DNA of 64,000 nt from Pseudomonas sp. Irchel 3E20 (GCF_900187645.1 NZ_FYEE01000003.1:60552-124551); one strand, 5' to 3'; shown: positions 7,925-20,067, counted from the first letter of the stretch. Notes: a model not told the origin generated them from the sequence alone. Made by a program: numbers and translations.

Positions 7925-8054
7925 TGTCGTATTCGGGGATCGGGCATTTTGCTTGGTGAAAGTCGTTAGCAGGCTAAGGGGATGGCGTGTGTGCACATAA
8001 AAGTGGCACATTGTCGCATCGCAAGTATTCACTCCTCTGTTGTCGGAACCGCTC

Positions 8055-9281
8055 ATGGCTATCAGTAACTCCCAAACCAGCGCGAGCGCGGCGCCTGCTG
8101 CGCCGCAAAGCAGTCCCTTGGTGATGCGCATCATTGGTGCCGTGGCCCTGGCCCATTTGATTAACGACTTGATTCAGTCCGTGCTGCCGTCGATCTACCC
8201 GATGCTCAAGGACAGCCACGGCCTGACCTTCACCCAGGTCGGGTTGATTACCCTGACGTTCCAGCTCACCGCCTCGTTGTTGCAGCCGTGGGTCGGTTAT
8301 TACACCGACCGCCATCCCAAGCCTTACCTCTTGCCGCTGGGGATGGTCAGTACCCTGATTGGTATTTTGATGCTGTCCCAGGTGGGCAGTTTTGCGATGA
8401 TCCTGCTGGCATCGGGGTTGATCGGGATTGGATCTTCCACTTTCCACCCGGAGGCGTCGCGGGTGGCCCGGCTGGCGTCCGGCGGGCGGTATGGGCTGGC
8501 GCAGTCGACTTTCCAGGTCGGCGGTAACGCAGGCTCGGCGTTTGGGCCGTTGCTGGCGGCGGCGATCGTCATTCCGTTTGGCCAGGGCAATGTGGCGCTA
8601 TTTGCCTTGTTCGCGGTGTTCGCGCTGTTCGTGCTTTACCGCATCAGCCACTGGTACGCGAGCCACTTGAACCTGTTCAAGCTCAAGCAGGGCCAGGCCG
8701 CGACCCATGGGTTGTCGAAGGGGCGGGTGTGGTGGGCGCTGGTGGTATTGGGGTTGCTGGTGTTTTCCAAATACTTCTACATGGCCAGTTTCACCAGTTA
8801 CTTCACTTTCTATTTGATCGAGAAATTCGACCTGTCGGTGGCCAGTTCCCAGTTGCACCTGTTCCTGTTTCTCGGCGCGGTGGCGGCGGGAACCTTCTTT
8901 GGCGGGCCTATTGGCGACAAGATCGGCCGTAAGGCGGTGATCTGGTTCTCGATTCTCGGTGCGGCGCCGTTCACCCTGTTGCTGCCCCATGTGGACCTGT
9001 TCTGGACCAGCGTCCTGAGTGTGATTATTGGTTTTGTCCTGGCTTCGGCCTTCTCGGCCATCGTGGTCTACGCCCAAGAGCTGGTGCCGGGCAATGTGGG
9101 GATGATTGCCGGGGTGTTTTTCGGCCTGATGTTCGGCTTTGGCGGCATCGGCGCGGCGTTGCTGGGGCATTTGGCGGACATTCACGGTATCGAGTACGTG
9201 TATTTTCTCTGCTCGTTCCTGCCGCTGTTGGGGATTTTGGCGATCTTCCTGCCGCGCACCAAAAAAGCGCAAACCCTATGA
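8055..9281 (+). CDS. fsr: MFS exporter, fosmidomycin-resistance (Fsr) type
   Basis: A 408-aa major-facilitator protein with about twelve hydrophobic helices. The N-terminal half carries AHLINDLIQSVLPSIYPMLK and WVGYYTDRHPKP (the loop 2-3 MFS motif), as in Fsr drug/proton antiporters, and the second half has GGPIGDKIGRKAVIW in the matching loop. The family exports fosmidomycin and related small molecules; the real substrate here is unknown. I start at ATG 8055 because the extra upstream codons begin with TTG and lack a clear ribosome site. It is monocistronic, followed by a good terminator. Confidence 0.88.
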   Translation: MAISNSQTSASAAPAAPQSSPLVMRIIGAVALAHLINDLIQSVLPSIYPMLKDSHGLTFTQVGLITLTFQLTASLLQPWVGYYTDRHPKPYLLPLGMVSTLIGILMLSQVGSFAMILLASGLIGIGSSTFHPEASRVARLASGGRYGLAQSTFQVGGNAGSAFGPLLAAAIVIPFGQGNVALFALFAVFALFVLYRISHWYASHLNLFKLKQGQAATHGLSKGRVWWALVVLGLLVFSKYFYMASFTSYFTFYLIEKFDLSVASSQLHLFLFLGAVAAGTFFGGPIGDKIGRKAVIWFSILGAAPFTLLLPHVDLFWTSVLSVIIGFVLASAFSAIVVYAQELVPGNVGMIAGVFFGLMFGFGGIGAALLGHLADIHGIEYVYFLCSFLPLLGILAIFLPRTKKAQTL

Positions 9282-9313
9282 TTGGTTAGCCTCACGGCGA
9301 GCCAAGTAACGAG

Positions 9314-9340
9314 AAAGCCGCGCAGTGTCGCGGCTTTTTT
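9314..9340 (+). terminator. Rho-independent terminator after fsr
   Basis: AAAGCCGCG (9314-9322) pairs with CGCGGCTTT around a six-base loop and runs into six T's. Confidence 0.85.
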
Positions 9341-9480
9341 GTGGGCGGTTTTTCGACCGATCTGCCGGTAAAAGCGGCGAAAACCTGAGAGTTATCACAA
9401 TAAAACTGACTGAACGCCACCTGCTCGCGATAGGAGATGTGTCAGGTTTTTGTAAGGTTTTGCTCAATTATTTTTCTAAA

Positions 9481-9495
9481 TGATTTTGATTTGCA
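9481..9495 (+). promoter_or_regulatory. Fur-box-like site upstream of the TonB receptor
   Basis: TGATTTTGATTTGCA agrees with the 7-1-7 Fur consensus TGATAATnATTATCA at 10 of 14 defined positions. It is 64 bases before the start codon, in an AT-rich promoter region, as expected for an iron-repressed receptor. Confidence 0.55.
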
Positions 9496-9558
9496 TTACA
9501 CTTGCGGCCCTTCGATGCACTGCAACGGTGCATCACGGCGCAACAAGGACAGTTTGTA

Positions 9559-11613
9559 ATGAAGAAACCTCCCTGCCTTTTCAATTCTCTTTTCCTCACC
9601 GCCGGTGTGTTGCTTGCCGCGCCGGCGCTGCATGCAGAGGAAATTGGCGAGGTCGAGACCCCGAAAGTGACCGAGCTGGACACCTCGTTTGTGACGGCTT
9701 CGGGCGGGGCGACCGACCTGCGTGATGCCCCGGCCAGTGTCAGTGTCATCACCCGCGAAGAAATCGAGCGTCAACCGGTGTATGACCTCAACACGCTACT
9801 GCGGCGCATTCCAGGGGTGACTGGCGGTTTCGGGCCGGTGGGGGAGCAATCGAAAATCAAACTGCGGGGCCTTGACGACAAGTACACCTTGATCCTGGTG
9901 GATGGCAAACGCCTCGGCGGCTCCGGCGATTTGAGCTACCGTCGCGACCTGGCGCGCCAGGACCTGAACTGGATTTCGCCGAACATGATCGAACGCATCG
10001 AAATTGTGCGCGGGCCGATGTCGTCGCTTTATGGCTCGGACGCCATGGGCGGGGTGATTAACATCATCACCCGCAAAGTGTCGCGGACCTGGAGCGGTTC
10101 GACCAACGTCAACACTACGATTCCCGAAGACTCTGACCGTGGCCAGACCACCCAGACCAGCCTCAACCTGTCCGGGCCATTGACTGACTCTCTGGGCCTG
10201 CGCCTGGGCGCCAACCTCACGCGTCGCGCTGCCGACGAAGTGGAGGCGCGCCGCGACAAGACTGGCGAGTTCATGTACGACGACGGCGCCGGCGGCTCGA
10301 AGGATCACAGCCTCAACGCGTTGCTCGATTGGCGCCTCAACGACGAGCAGAGCCTGTCGTTTGAAGCGGTGCACGGGGTGGAGCGTTCCTGGGGGAGTAA
10401 GAAAACGTTCGGGGAATGGAATGAAACGGTCGCTGGCCAGTTTGGCGCCGGGCGCCTGATCCGCGACAGCTACACCCTTTCCCACACCGGGGATTGGAGT
10501 TTTGGTACGTCGAAAGTGGACATGTACCTCAACAAGTTCAAGAACGACATCGACTGGGGTAAGGCCAGCGCCGAAGAGAAAATCGTTGAAGGCAACCTCA
10601 ATATCCCGTTCGAGTTCGTCCTCAATCAGCGCCTGACCGTAGGCGGGCAGTGGAAGCGCGAAGAACTGACCAACACTGACACCCTCGGCACCGTGCCCGT
10701 GGACTACCAAGGCGCTGCCGTGGCCGGCTCCACGCTCAAGAGCGATTATTCGGCGGCGTTTATCGAAGATGAGTTGTTCCTGCTCGACAACCTGGCCCTG
10801 ACCCTGGGCAACCGCTTCGACCACAGCGAAGAGTACGGCAACCACAATAGCCCGCGGGCGTACCTGGTTTACCATCCGCACCCGGATTGGACCGTGCGTG
10901 GCGGTGTGTCCAAGGGCTTTCGCGCGCCTAGCCTGAAAGAAGGCAGCGCCGGGGCGGCCACCGAGTCGGGCGGGCGCGGTTGCGGCTCGCTCAAGCCTTT
11001 GGGCTACACCACCGGCAGTTGCTGGATGGCCGGCAACCCGAACCTGACGCCGGAAACCAGCGTGAACAAGGAAATTGGCGTGTCCTTCGACCGCGACGGC
11101 TGGGAGGCGGGCCTGACCTACTTCCACACCGACTTCGAGGACAAGATCGAGTACGCGCCACTGGGCTTCTATGAGGGCCGCTGGTGGACCATGCTGGAAA
11201 ACGTTGAAGAGGCGCGCACCCGTGGCTGGGAAGGCTCGGTTCGCGTGCCGTTGAGCGATTCGCTGGACTGGCGCACCAATGCCACCTACATGCTGGAGAG
11301 CAAAAACCTGTCCACCGGCGAAGACCTGATAAGCGCGCCCAAGCTGTCGGCCTTCAGCGCCATCAACTGGCAAGTCAACGACCGTCTCAATACGGAATTT
11401 TCGGCCCAGCATGTGGGCAAGCAGCGGGGCGTGGGTAATGACTTCGTCAAGTCCTACACCACCTACGACCTCACCGCGAACTTGGCCGTGACCAAATGGC
11501 TGACCCTGAATGGCGGCGTGCAAAACCTGTTGGACGAAGACTTGCGCGACGGCTCGACGACGTTCTATGTGCCTGGCCGAGCGTTCTTTGCGGGGGCGAC
11601 GACCTACTTCTAA
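9559..11613 (+). CDS. TonB-dependent receptor, catecholate/enterobactin type (IrgA/CirA-like)
   Basis: A 684-aa outer-membrane receptor. It has a signal peptide of about 26 residues (cut near LHAEE). The plug domain (about 40-165) carries APASVSVITREEIERQ, the LRGLDDKYTLILVDG motif and RGPMSSLYGSDAMGGVINIITRK. A 22-strand-type barrel follows and ends in F. There is no STN domain, so it is not a signalling receptor. The motifs resemble the IrgA/VctA/CirA group that takes up ferric enterobactin and its breakdown products; the ligand assignment is tentative. ATG 9559 is chosen because AAGGA lies 9 bases upstream and the signal peptide starts there. Confidence 0.88.
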   Translation: MKKPPCLFNSLFLTAGVLLAAPALHAEEIGEVETPKVTELDTSFVTASGGATDLRDAPASVSVITREEIERQPVYDLNTLLRRIPGVTGGFGPVGEQSKIKLRGLDDKYTLILVDGKRLGGSGDLSYRRDLARQDLNWISPNMIERIEIVRGPMSSLYGSDAMGGVINIITRKVSRTWSGSTNVNTTIPEDSDRGQTTQTSLNLSGPLTDSLGLRLGANLTRRAADEVEARRDKTGEFMYDDGAGGSKDHSLNALLDWRLNDEQSLSFEAVHGVERSWGSKKTFGEWNETVAGQFGAGRLIRDSYTLSHTGDWSFGTSKVDMYLNKFKNDIDWGKASAEEKIVEGNLNIPFEFVLNQRLTVGGQWKREELTNTDTLGTVPVDYQGAAVAGSTLKSDYSAAFIEDELFLLDNLALTLGNRFDHSEEYGNHNSPRAYLVYHPHPDWTVRGGVSKGFRAPSLKEGSAGAATESGGRGCGSLKPLGYTTGSCWMAGNPNLTPETSVNKEIGVSFDRDGWEAGLTYFHTDFEDKIEYAPLGFYEGRWWTMLENVEEARTRGWEGSVRVPLSDSLDWRTNATYMLESKNLSTGEDLISAPKLSAFSAINWQVNDRLNTEFSAQHVGKQRGVGNDFVKSYTTYDLTANLAVTKWLTLNGGVQNLLDEDLRDGSTTFYVPGRAFFAGATTYF

Positions 11614-11636
11614 AGGCTGGGGCGAGGCCCAGGTGC

Positions 11637-11664
11637 AAAAAAGCCCGGCATGCCGGGCTTTTTG
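11637..11664. terminator. Bidirectional terminator between the TonB receptor and ychF
   Basis: A perfect 20-base palindrome (11641-11660) is flanked by A's on the left and T's on the right. It can therefore stop the rightward receptor transcript and the leftward pth-ychF transcript. Confidence 0.85.
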
Positions 11665-11688
11665 GTGTCTCGCGTAAAGCGGGGGCGC

Positions 11689-12789
<1,101 letters not shown>

Positions 12790-12811
12790 GGTGTTCCCCT
12801 AGAAGTTAGAG

Positions 12812-13396
12812 TCAGGCCTTCTGGGTGTGCAGATTTTTCATCGCGCGGTTCCATTCCCCGGCGAGGATATCCGGCAGCACGCCGAGGGCAAAGTCGATGC
12901 TGGCATCGAGTTTTTCCTGTTCGGCGCGTGGCGCACGACCCAGGACGAAGTTTGAAACCATACTGGCCACGCCTGGGTGGCCAATGCCAAGCCGCAAGCG
13001 GTGAAAGGTATTCTGATTGCCCAGTTGCGCGATGATGTCGCGCAAACCGTTGTGCCCGCCATGCCCGCCGCCTTGCTTGAGCTTGGCAACGCCGGGAGGC
13101 AGGTCGAGCTCGTCGTGAGCCACCAGGATTTCTTCAGGCGTGATGCGGAAGAAACCGGCAAGCGCCGCCACGGCTTGGCCGCTGCGGTTCATGTAAGTGG
13201 TGGGGATCAACAGGCGAACATCCTGACCCTGATGCGAGAAGCGTCCGGTCAGGCCGAAATACTTGCGGTCGGCCACCAGGTTGGCACCTTGGGCGTGGGC
13301 GACGCGCTCAACAAAAAGGGCCCCTGCGTTATGCCGGGTCTGTTCGTATTCGGTGCCTGGATTTCCCAGGCCAACGATCAGTTTGATGGCAGTCAC
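12812..13396 (-). CDS. pth: Peptidyl-tRNA hydrolase
   Basis: A 194-aa Pth enzyme that frees tRNA from prematurely released peptidyl-tRNA. Family motifs are [20 protein letters not shown] (with the catalytic His of TRHNAG), [12 protein letters not shown], and [12 protein letters not shown] with the key Asp. It starts at GTG (13394-13396) behind an AGGAAGG ribosome site about 9 bases away. Followed by ychF. Confidence 0.97.
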   Translation of the reverse strand: MTAIKLIVGLGNPGTEYEQTRHNAGALFVERVAHAQGANLVADRKYFGLTGRFSHQGQDVRLLIPTTYMNRSGQAVAALAGFFRITPEEILVAHDELDLPPGVAKLKQGGGHGGHNGLRDIIAQLGNQNTFHRLRLGIGHPGVASMVSNFVLGRAPRAEQEKLDASIDFALGVLPDILAGEWNRAMKNLHTQKA

Positions 13397-13565
13397 GATA
13401 GGGGCCCTTCCTTGGAGTGGTGGATAACATCGCCGGGTGTTGAACCCGCGGCGAAAGTGGACGACAAGTGCTCATTTACCATTATGTAAACTCCGCGTTC
13501 TCGCCCGCTTTCTCGCTACGTTCCAGTCCGCGATGTTACCTGGTCACTCCGGCGTACAGAGTGGA

Positions 13566-14165
13566 TTACTCTGCAGCGCCTTCTTCAGCTTCTGGAGCAA
13601 CACGTGGAGCGTGAACGTTGGCAACAGCCAGGTCGTTACCGTGAGCCAGAGCAACAAACTCAACGCCTTTAGGGGCTTTGAGGTCGGACAGGTGAATGAT
13701 CGAGCCGATTTCGGCGTCAGCCAGGTCGACTTCGATGAATTCAGGCAGGTCTTTTGGCAGGCAGGAAACTTCGATCTCGGCCACTACGTGGGAGACTTCG
13801 CCGCCTTTCTTGATCGGAGCCGCTTCACCAACGAAGTGAACTGGAACGATCGCGGTCAGTTTCTGACCTGCAACAACGCGCACGAAGTCTGCGTGCAGCA
13901 CGTGGCCTTTGGCCGGGTGGCGCTGCAGAGCCTTGATGATGACGTTTTGCTTGGTGCCGCCAACGTTCAGCTCGATGATGTGGCTGTAGGCCGCTTCGTT
14001 TTCGAGCAGTTTGGCAACTTCTTTGGCCAGCATGCTGATGGATTCAGGGGCTTTCTCGCCACCGTAAACTACAGCTGGAACCAGGCTTGCGAGACGACGC
14101 AGGCGGCGGCTCGCACCTTTCCCCAGGTCGGAACGCACTTCAGCATTCAGAGTAAAATCGTTCAT
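13566..14165 (-). CDS. rplY: 50S ribosomal protein L25/general stress protein Ctc
   Basis: A 199-aa Ctc-type L25. The N-terminal 5S-rRNA-binding domain ([24 protein letters not shown]...) is joined to the C-terminal TL5 beta domain, ending in an Ala/Glu-rich tail. I start at ATG 14165, preceded by GGAGA six bases upstream; the family always begins with this segment. It sits between prs and pth, the usual gammaproteobacterial order. A strong terminator separates it from prs, so it has its own promoter. Confidence 0.97.
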   Translation of the reverse strand: MNDFTLNAEVRSDLGKGASRRLRRLASLVPAVVYGGEKAPESISMLAKEVAKLLENEAAYSHIIELNVGGTKQNVIIKALQRHPAKGHVLHADFVRVVAGQKLTAIVPVHFVGEAAPIKKGGEVSHVVAEIEVSCLPKDLPEFIEVDLADAEIGSIIHLSDLKAPKGVEFVALAHGNDLAVANVHAPRVAPEAEEGAAE

Positions 14166-14236
14166 GTTGTATCTCCAAAATAACCACATTCGCCCCAGCG
14201 TTTGCGACCAGCGCTAAAGGCGATATGGGCAAAAAA

Positions 14237-14268
14237 GCCCCGCCCCGACAGGAATGCCGGGGCGGGGC
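14237..14268 (-). terminator. Terminator after prs
   Basis: A perfect 11-bp GC stem (14237-14247 with 14258-14268) is followed by TTTTTT on the minus strand. Confidence 0.9.
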
Positions 14269-14307
14269 GCTTTTCGTCATCGAGATGATCGCGTGAGGGC
14301 AGGGCCC

Positions 14308-15249
14308 TTAGCGGAACATCGCGCTGATCGATTCTTCATTGCTGATGCGGCGAACCGCCTCGGCAACTACCGGCGCGATATCCAGTTGGCGGATACGCGA
14401 GCAGGCTTGTGCTGCTGCGGACAGCGGGATGGTGTTGGTCACCACTAGCTCGTCCAGCATAGAATTTTCGATGTTCTCGATTGCCCGACCCGACAGCACA
14501 GGGTGTGTGCAGTAGGCAAAGACTTTGGCTGCGCCATGCTCTTTCAAGGCTTTGGCCGCGTGGCACAGGGTGCCGGCGGTATCGACCATGTCATCGACCA
14601 GAATGCAGGTACGCCCTTCGACATCACCGATGATATGCATCACTTCGGAGTGATTAGCTTTCTCACGGCGTTTGTCGATGATCCCGAGATCCACGCCCAG
14701 GGATTTGGCAACGGCCCGTGCACGCACGACACCACCAATGTCCGGGGACACGATCATCAGGTTTTCAAAGCGCTGGTCTTCGATGTCATCCACCAGAACG
14801 GGGGAGCCGTAGATGTTATCTACCGGAATGTCGAAGAAACCCTGGATCTGGTCAGCATGCAGATCGACCGTGAGAACACGATCGATGCCGACTACGGTAA
14901 GCATGTCAGCCACGACTTTCGCGCTGATAGCTACACGTGCGGAACGCGGACGGCGATCCTGGCGGGCATAACCAAAGTAAGGAATTACAGCAGTGATTCG
15001 AGTCGCTGAGGAGCGGCGGAAGGCATCAGCCATCACGACGAGTTCCATCAGGTTATCGTTGGTCGGAGCACACGTCGGCTGAATGATGAAAACGTCTTTA
15101 CCGCGGACATTTTCATTAATCTCAGCGGTGATCTCGCCGTCGGAAAACTTACCGACAGAAATGTCACCGAGTGGGATATGCAGCTGACGTACGACACGCC
15201 GAGCCAGATCGGGGTTAGCGTTCCCCGTAAAGACCATCATCTTGGACAC
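14308..15249 (-). CDS. prs: Ribose-phosphate pyrophosphokinase (PRPP synthase)
   Basis: A 313-aa enzyme that makes PRPP from ribose-5-phosphate and ATP for nucleotide, His and Trp synthesis. Visible motifs are KFSDGEI, the ATP flexible loop [25 protein letters not shown], and the PRPP-binding loop [15 protein letters not shown] place the start at GTG 15249 (reading M-S-K-M-M-V): AGGT lies 8 bases upstream and this gives the family length of 313. The ATG at 15240 would sit too far from a ribosome site. tRNA-Gln lies 47 bases upstream on the same strand and may share its transcript. Confidence 0.97.
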   Translation of the reverse strand: MSKMMVFTGNANPDLARRVVRQLHIPLGDISVGKFSDGEITAEINENVRGKDVFIIQPTCAPTNDNLMELVVMADAFRRSSATRITAVIPYFGYARQDRRPRSARVAISAKVVADMLTVVGIDRVLTVDLHADQIQGFFDIPVDNIYGSPVLVDDIEDQRFENLMIVSPDIGGVVRARAVAKSLGVDLGIIDKRREKANHSEVMHIIGDVEGRTCILVDDMVDTAGTLCHAAKALKEHGAAKVFAYCTHPVLSGRAIENIENSMLDELVVTNTIPLSAAAQACSRIRQLDIAPVVAEAVRRISNEESISAMFR

Positions 15250-15296
15250 GCGCAGTACCTGAAGGCTGAGGGTATACCTGGATGAGTATAGGAAAA

Positions 15297-15371
15297 TGGC
15301 AGGGGCGGCTGGATTCGAACCAACGCATGGCAGGATCAAAACCTGCTGCCTTACCGCTTGGCGACGCCCCT
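15297..15371 (-). tRNA. tRNA-Gln (anticodon TTG)
   Basis: A 75-base cloverleaf on the minus strand with encoded CCA (15297-15299). The acceptor AGGGGCG pairs with CGCCCCT, the anticodon loop is TTTTGAT, and the T-arm is GGTTCGAATCC. It sits between ispE and prs in one leftward array, the typical Pseudomonas arrangement. Confidence 0.96.
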
Positions 15372-15407
15372 GTATCTGTTGCAACGAGTACCCAGTACTC
15401 GGTTCCT

Positions 15408-16259
15408 TTAGAGCAGACTTTGCAGCTTGCGATGCAACATCGAAACGTTGCTTCCTTTCGCGACAAACCCTGTAAGGGTCTCTGTAAGAAGGGCCGAGAC
15501 TTTATCAGCTTCAGCTTTGTTTGGGAAGCCCCCAAACACACAACTTCCAGTTCCGGTGAGTTTTGCTTCGGTAAATTTACCTAGCAAATTCAATGCGTTA
15601 CGTACATCTGGATAACGCCTTGCTACCACCGGTAAGCAGTCATTTCGACTGTTTCCCTTGGGAACGGGGCGCACTTTAATGGGAGGAGAGTTACGTGTCA
15701 ACAGCGGATCTGAAAAAATTTCTGCTGTACTTACAGATACTTGCGGCACAAGCACGACATACCAGGGTTCTTCGGGGTCTACGGGGGTGAGTTTTTCTCC
15801 CACGCCCTCGGCGAAAGCCGCGTGGCCACGCACGAAAACCGGGACGTCCGCGCCCAAAGTCAGGCCCAGTGCGGCGAGGCGATCCTCATCCCAACCCAGT
15901 CGCCAGAGGTGATTTAGGCCCAACAGCGTCGTCGCGGCGTTGGAGCTGCCGCCGCCTATTCCGCCACCCATGGGCAGGATTTTTTCGATCCAGATATCGA
16001 TTCCCTGGGTGCAGCCGGATTGTTCCTGGAGTTTTTTTGCCGCTTTCACGATCAGGTTACTGTCGTGGGGCACGCCCTCGAACTCGGTGTGCAGGGCAAT
16101 GACGCCGTCATCGCGCACGGCGAAGGTGATTTCATCGCCATAGTCGAGGAACTGAAACAGGGTTTGCAGCTCATGGTAGCCGTCTTCACGGCGACCCAGG
16201 ATGTGCAGCATCAGGTTGAGCTTGGCCGGCGAGGGCAGCGTCAGGCGCGTAGCAGTCAT
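15408..16259 (-). CDS. ispE: 4-diphosphocytidyl-2-C-methyl-D-erythritol kinase
   Basis: A 283-aa GHMP kinase for the fourth step of the MEP isoprenoid pathway. It starts with [24 protein letters not shown] (substrate-binding Lys and Asp). The ATP loop [17 protein letters not shown] is at about residues 92-108, and [10 protein letters not shown] is near the C-terminus. It begins one base after the lolB stop, so the TPR gene, lolB and ispE form one operon running into tRNA-Gln and prs. Confidence 0.97.
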   Translation of the reverse strand: MTATRLTLPSPAKLNLMLHILGRREDGYHELQTLFQFLDYGDEITFAVRDDGVIALHTEFEGVPHDSNLIVKAAKKLQEQSGCTQGIDIWIEKILPMGGGIGGGSSNAATTLLGLNHLWRLGWDEDRLAALGLTLGADVPVFVRGHAAFAEGVGEKLTPVDPEEPWYVVLVPQVSVSTAEIFSDPLLTRNSPPIKVRPVPKGNSRNDCLPVVARRYPDVRNALNLLGKFTEAKLTGTGSCVFGGFPNKAEADKVSALLTETLTGFVAKGSNVSMLHRKLQSLL

Positions 16260-16260
16260 G

Positions 16261-16878
16261 TCATTGCCCCAGTGTGCGAGGCTGCCAGTCCTTTATCACT
16301 AACGTGACGTCGAGGTCGGGGCCGTGCAGTTTGATGCGTTCGGGCAGCCAGAAGGCGCCTTGCTGGGTGTATGCCAGGTATTCGACCTGCCAGCCATCCT
16401 GCTCGAGGGTGGCCAGGCGACTGTTGGCGTCCAGGCTCAAGCGGCTTTTGGAAGCGGGCGCTGGCAGGCCGCGCACCCACCAGACCAGGTGGGAAACCGG
16501 CAGTTTCCAGCCCAACTGTTCTTCCAGCAGCGTTTCGGGGTTGGGTGCCTCATAGCGGCCCTGGTTGGCCACCTCGAGGGAGACTTGCCCCGGGCGCCCG
16601 GTCAGGCGTGCTGCGCCGCGGCCCAGCGGCCCGGAAAGGCGGATGTCGTAGTAATCCTGGCGTTGCAGCCAAAACAGGGTGCCGCTGCCCGAGTCTTTTG
16701 GGGCGCGAATGCCGACCTTGCCGCTGATCTGCCAGCCGTCGAGGCTGCTCAGTTGCTGTTTGTGGGTGCGCCATTGCGCAGGGTCGCCGCGACCCTCCAC
16801 GGATTCACGGGGGCCCAAGCCCGCACAACCGGCGAGCAGGGCGATAAGGCTGAAAACGATAACGTGGCGCAAAAACAT
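16261..16878 (-). CDS. lolB: Outer-membrane lipoprotein receptor LolB
   Basis: A 205-aa lipoprotein with a lipobox (LLAGC, Cys18) that accepts lipoproteins from LolA and inserts them in the outer membrane. Conserved LolB features are [36 protein letters not shown], and W-rich strands. It lies 4 bases downstream of the TPR lipoprotein gene and 1 base upstream of ispE. Confidence 0.95.
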   Translation of the reverse strand: MFLRHVIVFSLIALLAGCAGLGPRESVEGRGDPAQWRTHKQQLSSLDGWQISGKVGIRAPKDSGSGTLFWLQRQDYYDIRLSGPLGRGAARLTGRPGQVSLEVANQGRYEAPNPETLLEEQLGWKLPVSHLVWWVRGLPAPASKSRLSLDANSRLATLEQDGWQVEYLAYTQQGAFWLPERIKLHGPDLDVTLVIKDWQPRTLGQ

Positions 16879-16882
16879 AGTC

Positions 16883-18607
16883 TTAAAGAGTCTCGGAACC
16901 GGTCAGGCGCTTGATGGTGCTGCGCAGGGTAGGGCTGTCGGGCTGTTCCTTGAGGAACTTGCCCCATATTTGCTTGGCTTCACGCTGCTTGCCGTTATGC
17001 CACAGCACTTCACCGAGGTGGGCGGCTACTTCCTGGTCGGGGAAGCGTTCCAGAGCCTGGCGCAGTAGGCGTTCGGCTTCATCCAGGTTACCCAAGCGGT
17101 AATTCACCCAGCCCAAGCTGTCGAGTACCGCCGGGTCTTCCGGATTCAACTGGTGAGCCTGTTCGATCAGGGCCTTGGCTTCGGCGTAGCGTGTCGTGCG
17201 GTCAGACAAGGTGTAGCCCAGGGCGTTCAGTGCCATGGCGTTGTCCGGGTCGCGCTTGATAATCAGGCGCAGGTCTTTTTCCATCTGCGCCAGGTCGTTG
17301 CGTTTTTCCGCCTGCATGGCGCGGGTATAGAGAAGATTGAGGTCGTCGGGGTATTGCAGCAGGGCTTGCTGCAGGACCTTCCAGGCGCGCTCGTCCTGTT
17401 TGTTGGCAGACAGGGTTTCGGCTTCGACCAGGTACAGTTGGATCGCGTAGTCAGGCTGGGCATCGCGGGCCGTGGCGAGACGGCTTTCAGCTTCAGCCGT
17501 GCGACCGTTACCCATCAGGATGTCGGCTTGGCGCAATTGCGCTGGCAGGTAGTCGTTGCCGGGGCCGACCTGGGCGTACTCGATCAGGGCGCCTTGCGGG
17601 TCGTTGCGTTCTTCGGCAATGCGGCCCAGGTTCAGGTGCGCCGAGTCGACGTGGCTTTCCCGGGCGATCAGGTCTTCCAGGTAGCCCTTGGCCTCTTCCC
17701 AGGCCTTGGCTTCCAGGCACACCAGCGCCAGGGAGTAACGCAGTTCGTCGTCGTCCGGGTACTGCTGCACCAGGCTGCTGAACTCGACCTTGGCGTCGTC
17801 CATGCGGTCCTGTTCCACCAACATGCGCGCGTAGGTCAGGCGTAGGCGCTTGTCGTCCGGGTACTGGCGGATGCTTTTTTGCAGCAGGGGCAGCGCTTCC
17901 TTGCCGCGATTGAGGCTCTGCAGCAGGCGCGCGCGCAGTAGCAGCGGGGCGACTTCGCCGGGTTCCGGCGGGTTGTCTTCCAAAAGGGTCAGCGCGCCGT
18001 TGGAATCGCCATTCTGCTGCAGCAGCAAGGCCTTGCCGAAGATCAACTGGCTGTTGTTGGGGTGCTTTTGCAACAAGCGGTCGAAGCTCTTCATCAGACC
18101 GTTGCGGGTGTCCTGGTCAGTGTCGGCGGCGGACAGGGCGAGAAAGTCGAAATGGGTATCGCCCTTGCCTTGCAGCACTTTCTCCATATAGACCATGGCG
18201 TCGTCATAGCGCCCGCCGCGGGCCAATTGGATGGCGGCGGCACGCTGCGCTTCGAGATCGTCAGGGGCGTTGCGGGCCCAGATCAGTGCGCTGTCGAGGG
18301 CCGCCTGGTCGGCGCCCAGGTATTCAGCGATGCGAAAGGCGCGCTCGGAAATGCCCGGGTCCTGGGTGTTGATGGCCTGGGTGACGTAGTTGTCCAGGGC
18401 AATGTCGTAGCGATTGCGCTGGCCGGCCAGTTCCGCGCTTAACAGGCTGAACACCGTGTCCTGGCTGAACGAGCTGTAGACGATGGGTTTTTCGGGGGCC
18501 GCCGTGGAGTCCTCGACCGGCGGCGTACCGTCCGGCGAAACGGGTGCCAAGGCCTGGCAGCCGCTGAGGAAGACAAAAGCGAGGAGCAACGCGGAGGATC
18601 TATTCAT
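16883..18607 (-). CDS. TPR-repeat lipoprotein (PA4667-type)
   Basis: A 574-aa lipoprotein: signal peptide with lipobox LSGC (Cys17), then a long array of tetratricopeptide repeats to the C-terminus (for example the segment around [19 protein letters not shown] and [22 protein letters not shown]). No enzyme motif is present, so it is probably an outer-membrane scaffold. I chose ATG 18607 because the lipobox lies at the right distance. It is the first gene of the leftward lolB-ispE operon and is divergent from hemA across 182 bases that must hold both promoters. The position is conserved in Pseudomonas; the function is not settled to my knowledge. Confidence 0.9.
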   Translation of the reverse strand: MNRSSALLLAFVFLSGCQALAPVSPDGTPPVEDSTAAPEKPIVYSSFSQDTVFSLLSAELAGQRNRYDIALDNYVTQAINTQDPGISERAFRIAEYLGADQAALDSALIWARNAPDDLEAQRAAAIQLARGGRYDDAMVYMEKVLQGKGDTHFDFLALSAADTDQDTRNGLMKSFDRLLQKHPNNSQLIFGKALLLQQNGDSNGALTLLEDNPPEPGEVAPLLLRARLLQSLNRGKEALPLLQKSIRQYPDDKRLRLTYARMLVEQDRMDDAKVEFSSLVQQYPDDDELRYSLALVCLEAKAWEEAKGYLEDLIARESHVDSAHLNLGRIAEERNDPQGALIEYAQVGPGNDYLPAQLRQADILMGNGRTAEAESRLATARDAQPDYAIQLYLVEAETLSANKQDERAWKVLQQALLQYPDDLNLLYTRAMQAEKRNDLAQMEKDLRLIIKRDPDNAMALNALGYTLSDRTTRYAEAKALIEQAHQLNPEDPAVLDSLGWVNYRLGNLDEAERLLRQALERFPDQEVAAHLGEVLWHNGKQREAKQIWGKFLKEQPDSPTLRSTIKRLTGSETL

Positions 18608-18789
18608 ATAGGAAGAGGACGACTTACCTGCGGTCGGGGCATCATGACACAAGCCTCGGGCCAAACATAACCTGGGCTCGGCGGACGGGATTATCACTCC
18701 CGCAGATTAGGACAATAGTCAGCAGTGGTTGTTCTGAATCTGGCGAAGTAGGACAATTGTCGGCTTCTCGACATCATCAGCGACCTTGA

Positions 18790-20067
18790 ATGGCCTTCCT
18801 TGCACTCGGTATCAACCACAAGACTGCGTCAGTAGACGTGCGCGAGCGCGTGGCCTTTACTCCGGAGCAACTGGTTGAGGCCCTGCAGCAACTCTGCCGG
18901 CTCACCGATAGCCGCGAGGCTGCGATCCTCTCCACCTGCAATCGCAGTGAACTTTATATAGAACAGGATCAGTTGCGCGCCGATGTGGTGCTGCGCTGGT
19001 TGGCCGATTTCCATCATTTGAGCTTCGATGAGCTGCGGGCGAGCGCTTATGTGCACGAAGATGATGCGGCAGTTCGTCACATGATGCGCGTGGCGTCCGG
19101 GCTCGACTCGCTGGTGTTGGGCGAGCCGCAGATCCTCGGCCAGATGAAGTCGGCCTATGCCGTGGCCCGCGAGGCCGGCACGGTCGGCCCGCTGCTGGGG
19201 CGTCTGTTCCAGGCCACATTTAACGCCGCCAAGCAGGTGCGCACCGACACCGCCATCGGTGAAAACCCGGTATCGGTGGCCTTTGCCGCCGTCAGCCTGG
19301 CCAAACAGATTTTCAGCGACCTGCAACGCAGCCAGGCCTTGCTGATCGGCGCCGGCGAAACCATCACCCTGGTCGCTCGCCATCTGCATGAGTTGGGGGT
19401 CAAGCGCATCGTGGTCGCCAACCGCACCCTGGAGCGCGCCAGCATTCTGGCCGAGCAGTTCGGCGCCCACGCGGTGCTGCTTTCGGATATCCCGGCGGAG
19501 CTGGTGCGCAGCGATATCGTCATCAGCTCCACCGCCAGCCAGTTGCCGATCCTGGGCAAGGGCGCGGTGGAGAGCGCTTTGAAGCTGCGCAAGCACAAAC
19601 CCATTTTTATGGTTGATATCGCCGTTCCCCGGGATATCGAGCCAGAAGTCGGCGAGTTGGACGACGTTTACCTCTATAGCGTCGATGATCTGCACGAAGT
19701 GGTGGCCGAGAACCTCAAGAGCCGCCAAGGCGCCGCGCAGGCGGCCGAAGAGATGGTCTCCATTGGCGCCGACGATTTCATGGTGCGTTTGCGTGAGTTG
19801 GCGGCGGTCGATGTGCTTAAGGCCTATCGCCAGCAGAGCGAGCGCCTGCGCGACGAAGAACTGCAAAAAGCCTTGCGCCTGCTCGCCAACGGCGGCAATG
19901 CCGAAGACGTGCTCGGGCAACTGGCGCGCGGCCTGACCAATAAATTGCTGCATGCGCCCAGCGTGCAGCTCAAAAAGCTGTCTGCCGAAGGCCGCCTCGA
20001 TGCGCTGGCCATGGCCCAGGAACTCTTTGCCCTCGGCGAGGGCACTTCGGATAAAAAACTGCAATGA
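18790..20067 (+). CDS. hemA: Glutamyl-tRNA reductase
   Basis: A 425-aa enzyme that makes glutamate-1-semialdehyde, the first step of C5-pathway haem synthesis. The catalytic Cys is in [10 protein letters not shown] (about residue 50). [17 protein letters not shown] is the substrate domain, the NADPH domain has LLIGAGETI, and a C-terminal dimerisation helix follows. It starts the rightward operon hemA-prfA-prmC-moeB-murI; its stop overlaps the prfA start by 4 bases. Confidence 0.98.
   Translation: MAFLALGINHKTASVDVRERVAFTPEQLVEALQQLCRLTDSREAAILSTCNRSELYIEQDQLRADVVLRWLADFHHLSFDELRASAYVHEDDAAVRHMMRVASGLDSLVLGEPQILGQMKSAYAVAREAGTVGPLLGRLFQATFNAAKQVRTDTAIGENPVSVAFAAVSLAKQIFSDLQRSQALLIGAGETITLVARHLHELGVKRIVVANRTLERASILAEQFGAHAVLLSDIPAELVRSDIVISSTASQLPILGKGAVESALKLRKHKPIFMVDIAVPRDIEPEVGELDDVYLYSVDDLHEVVAENLKSRQGAAQAAEEMVSIGADDFMVRLRELAAVDVLKAYRQQSERLRDEELQKALRLLANGGNAEDVLGQLARGLTNKLLHAPSVQLKKLSAEGRLDALAMAQELFALGEGTSDKKLQ

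Noticed and set aside
15249..15297. Separate promoter for prs between it and tRNA-Gln
   Set aside because: Only 47 bases and no convincing -35/-10 pair; read-through from the lolB-ispE-tRNA unit or an unseen promoter cannot be told apart.
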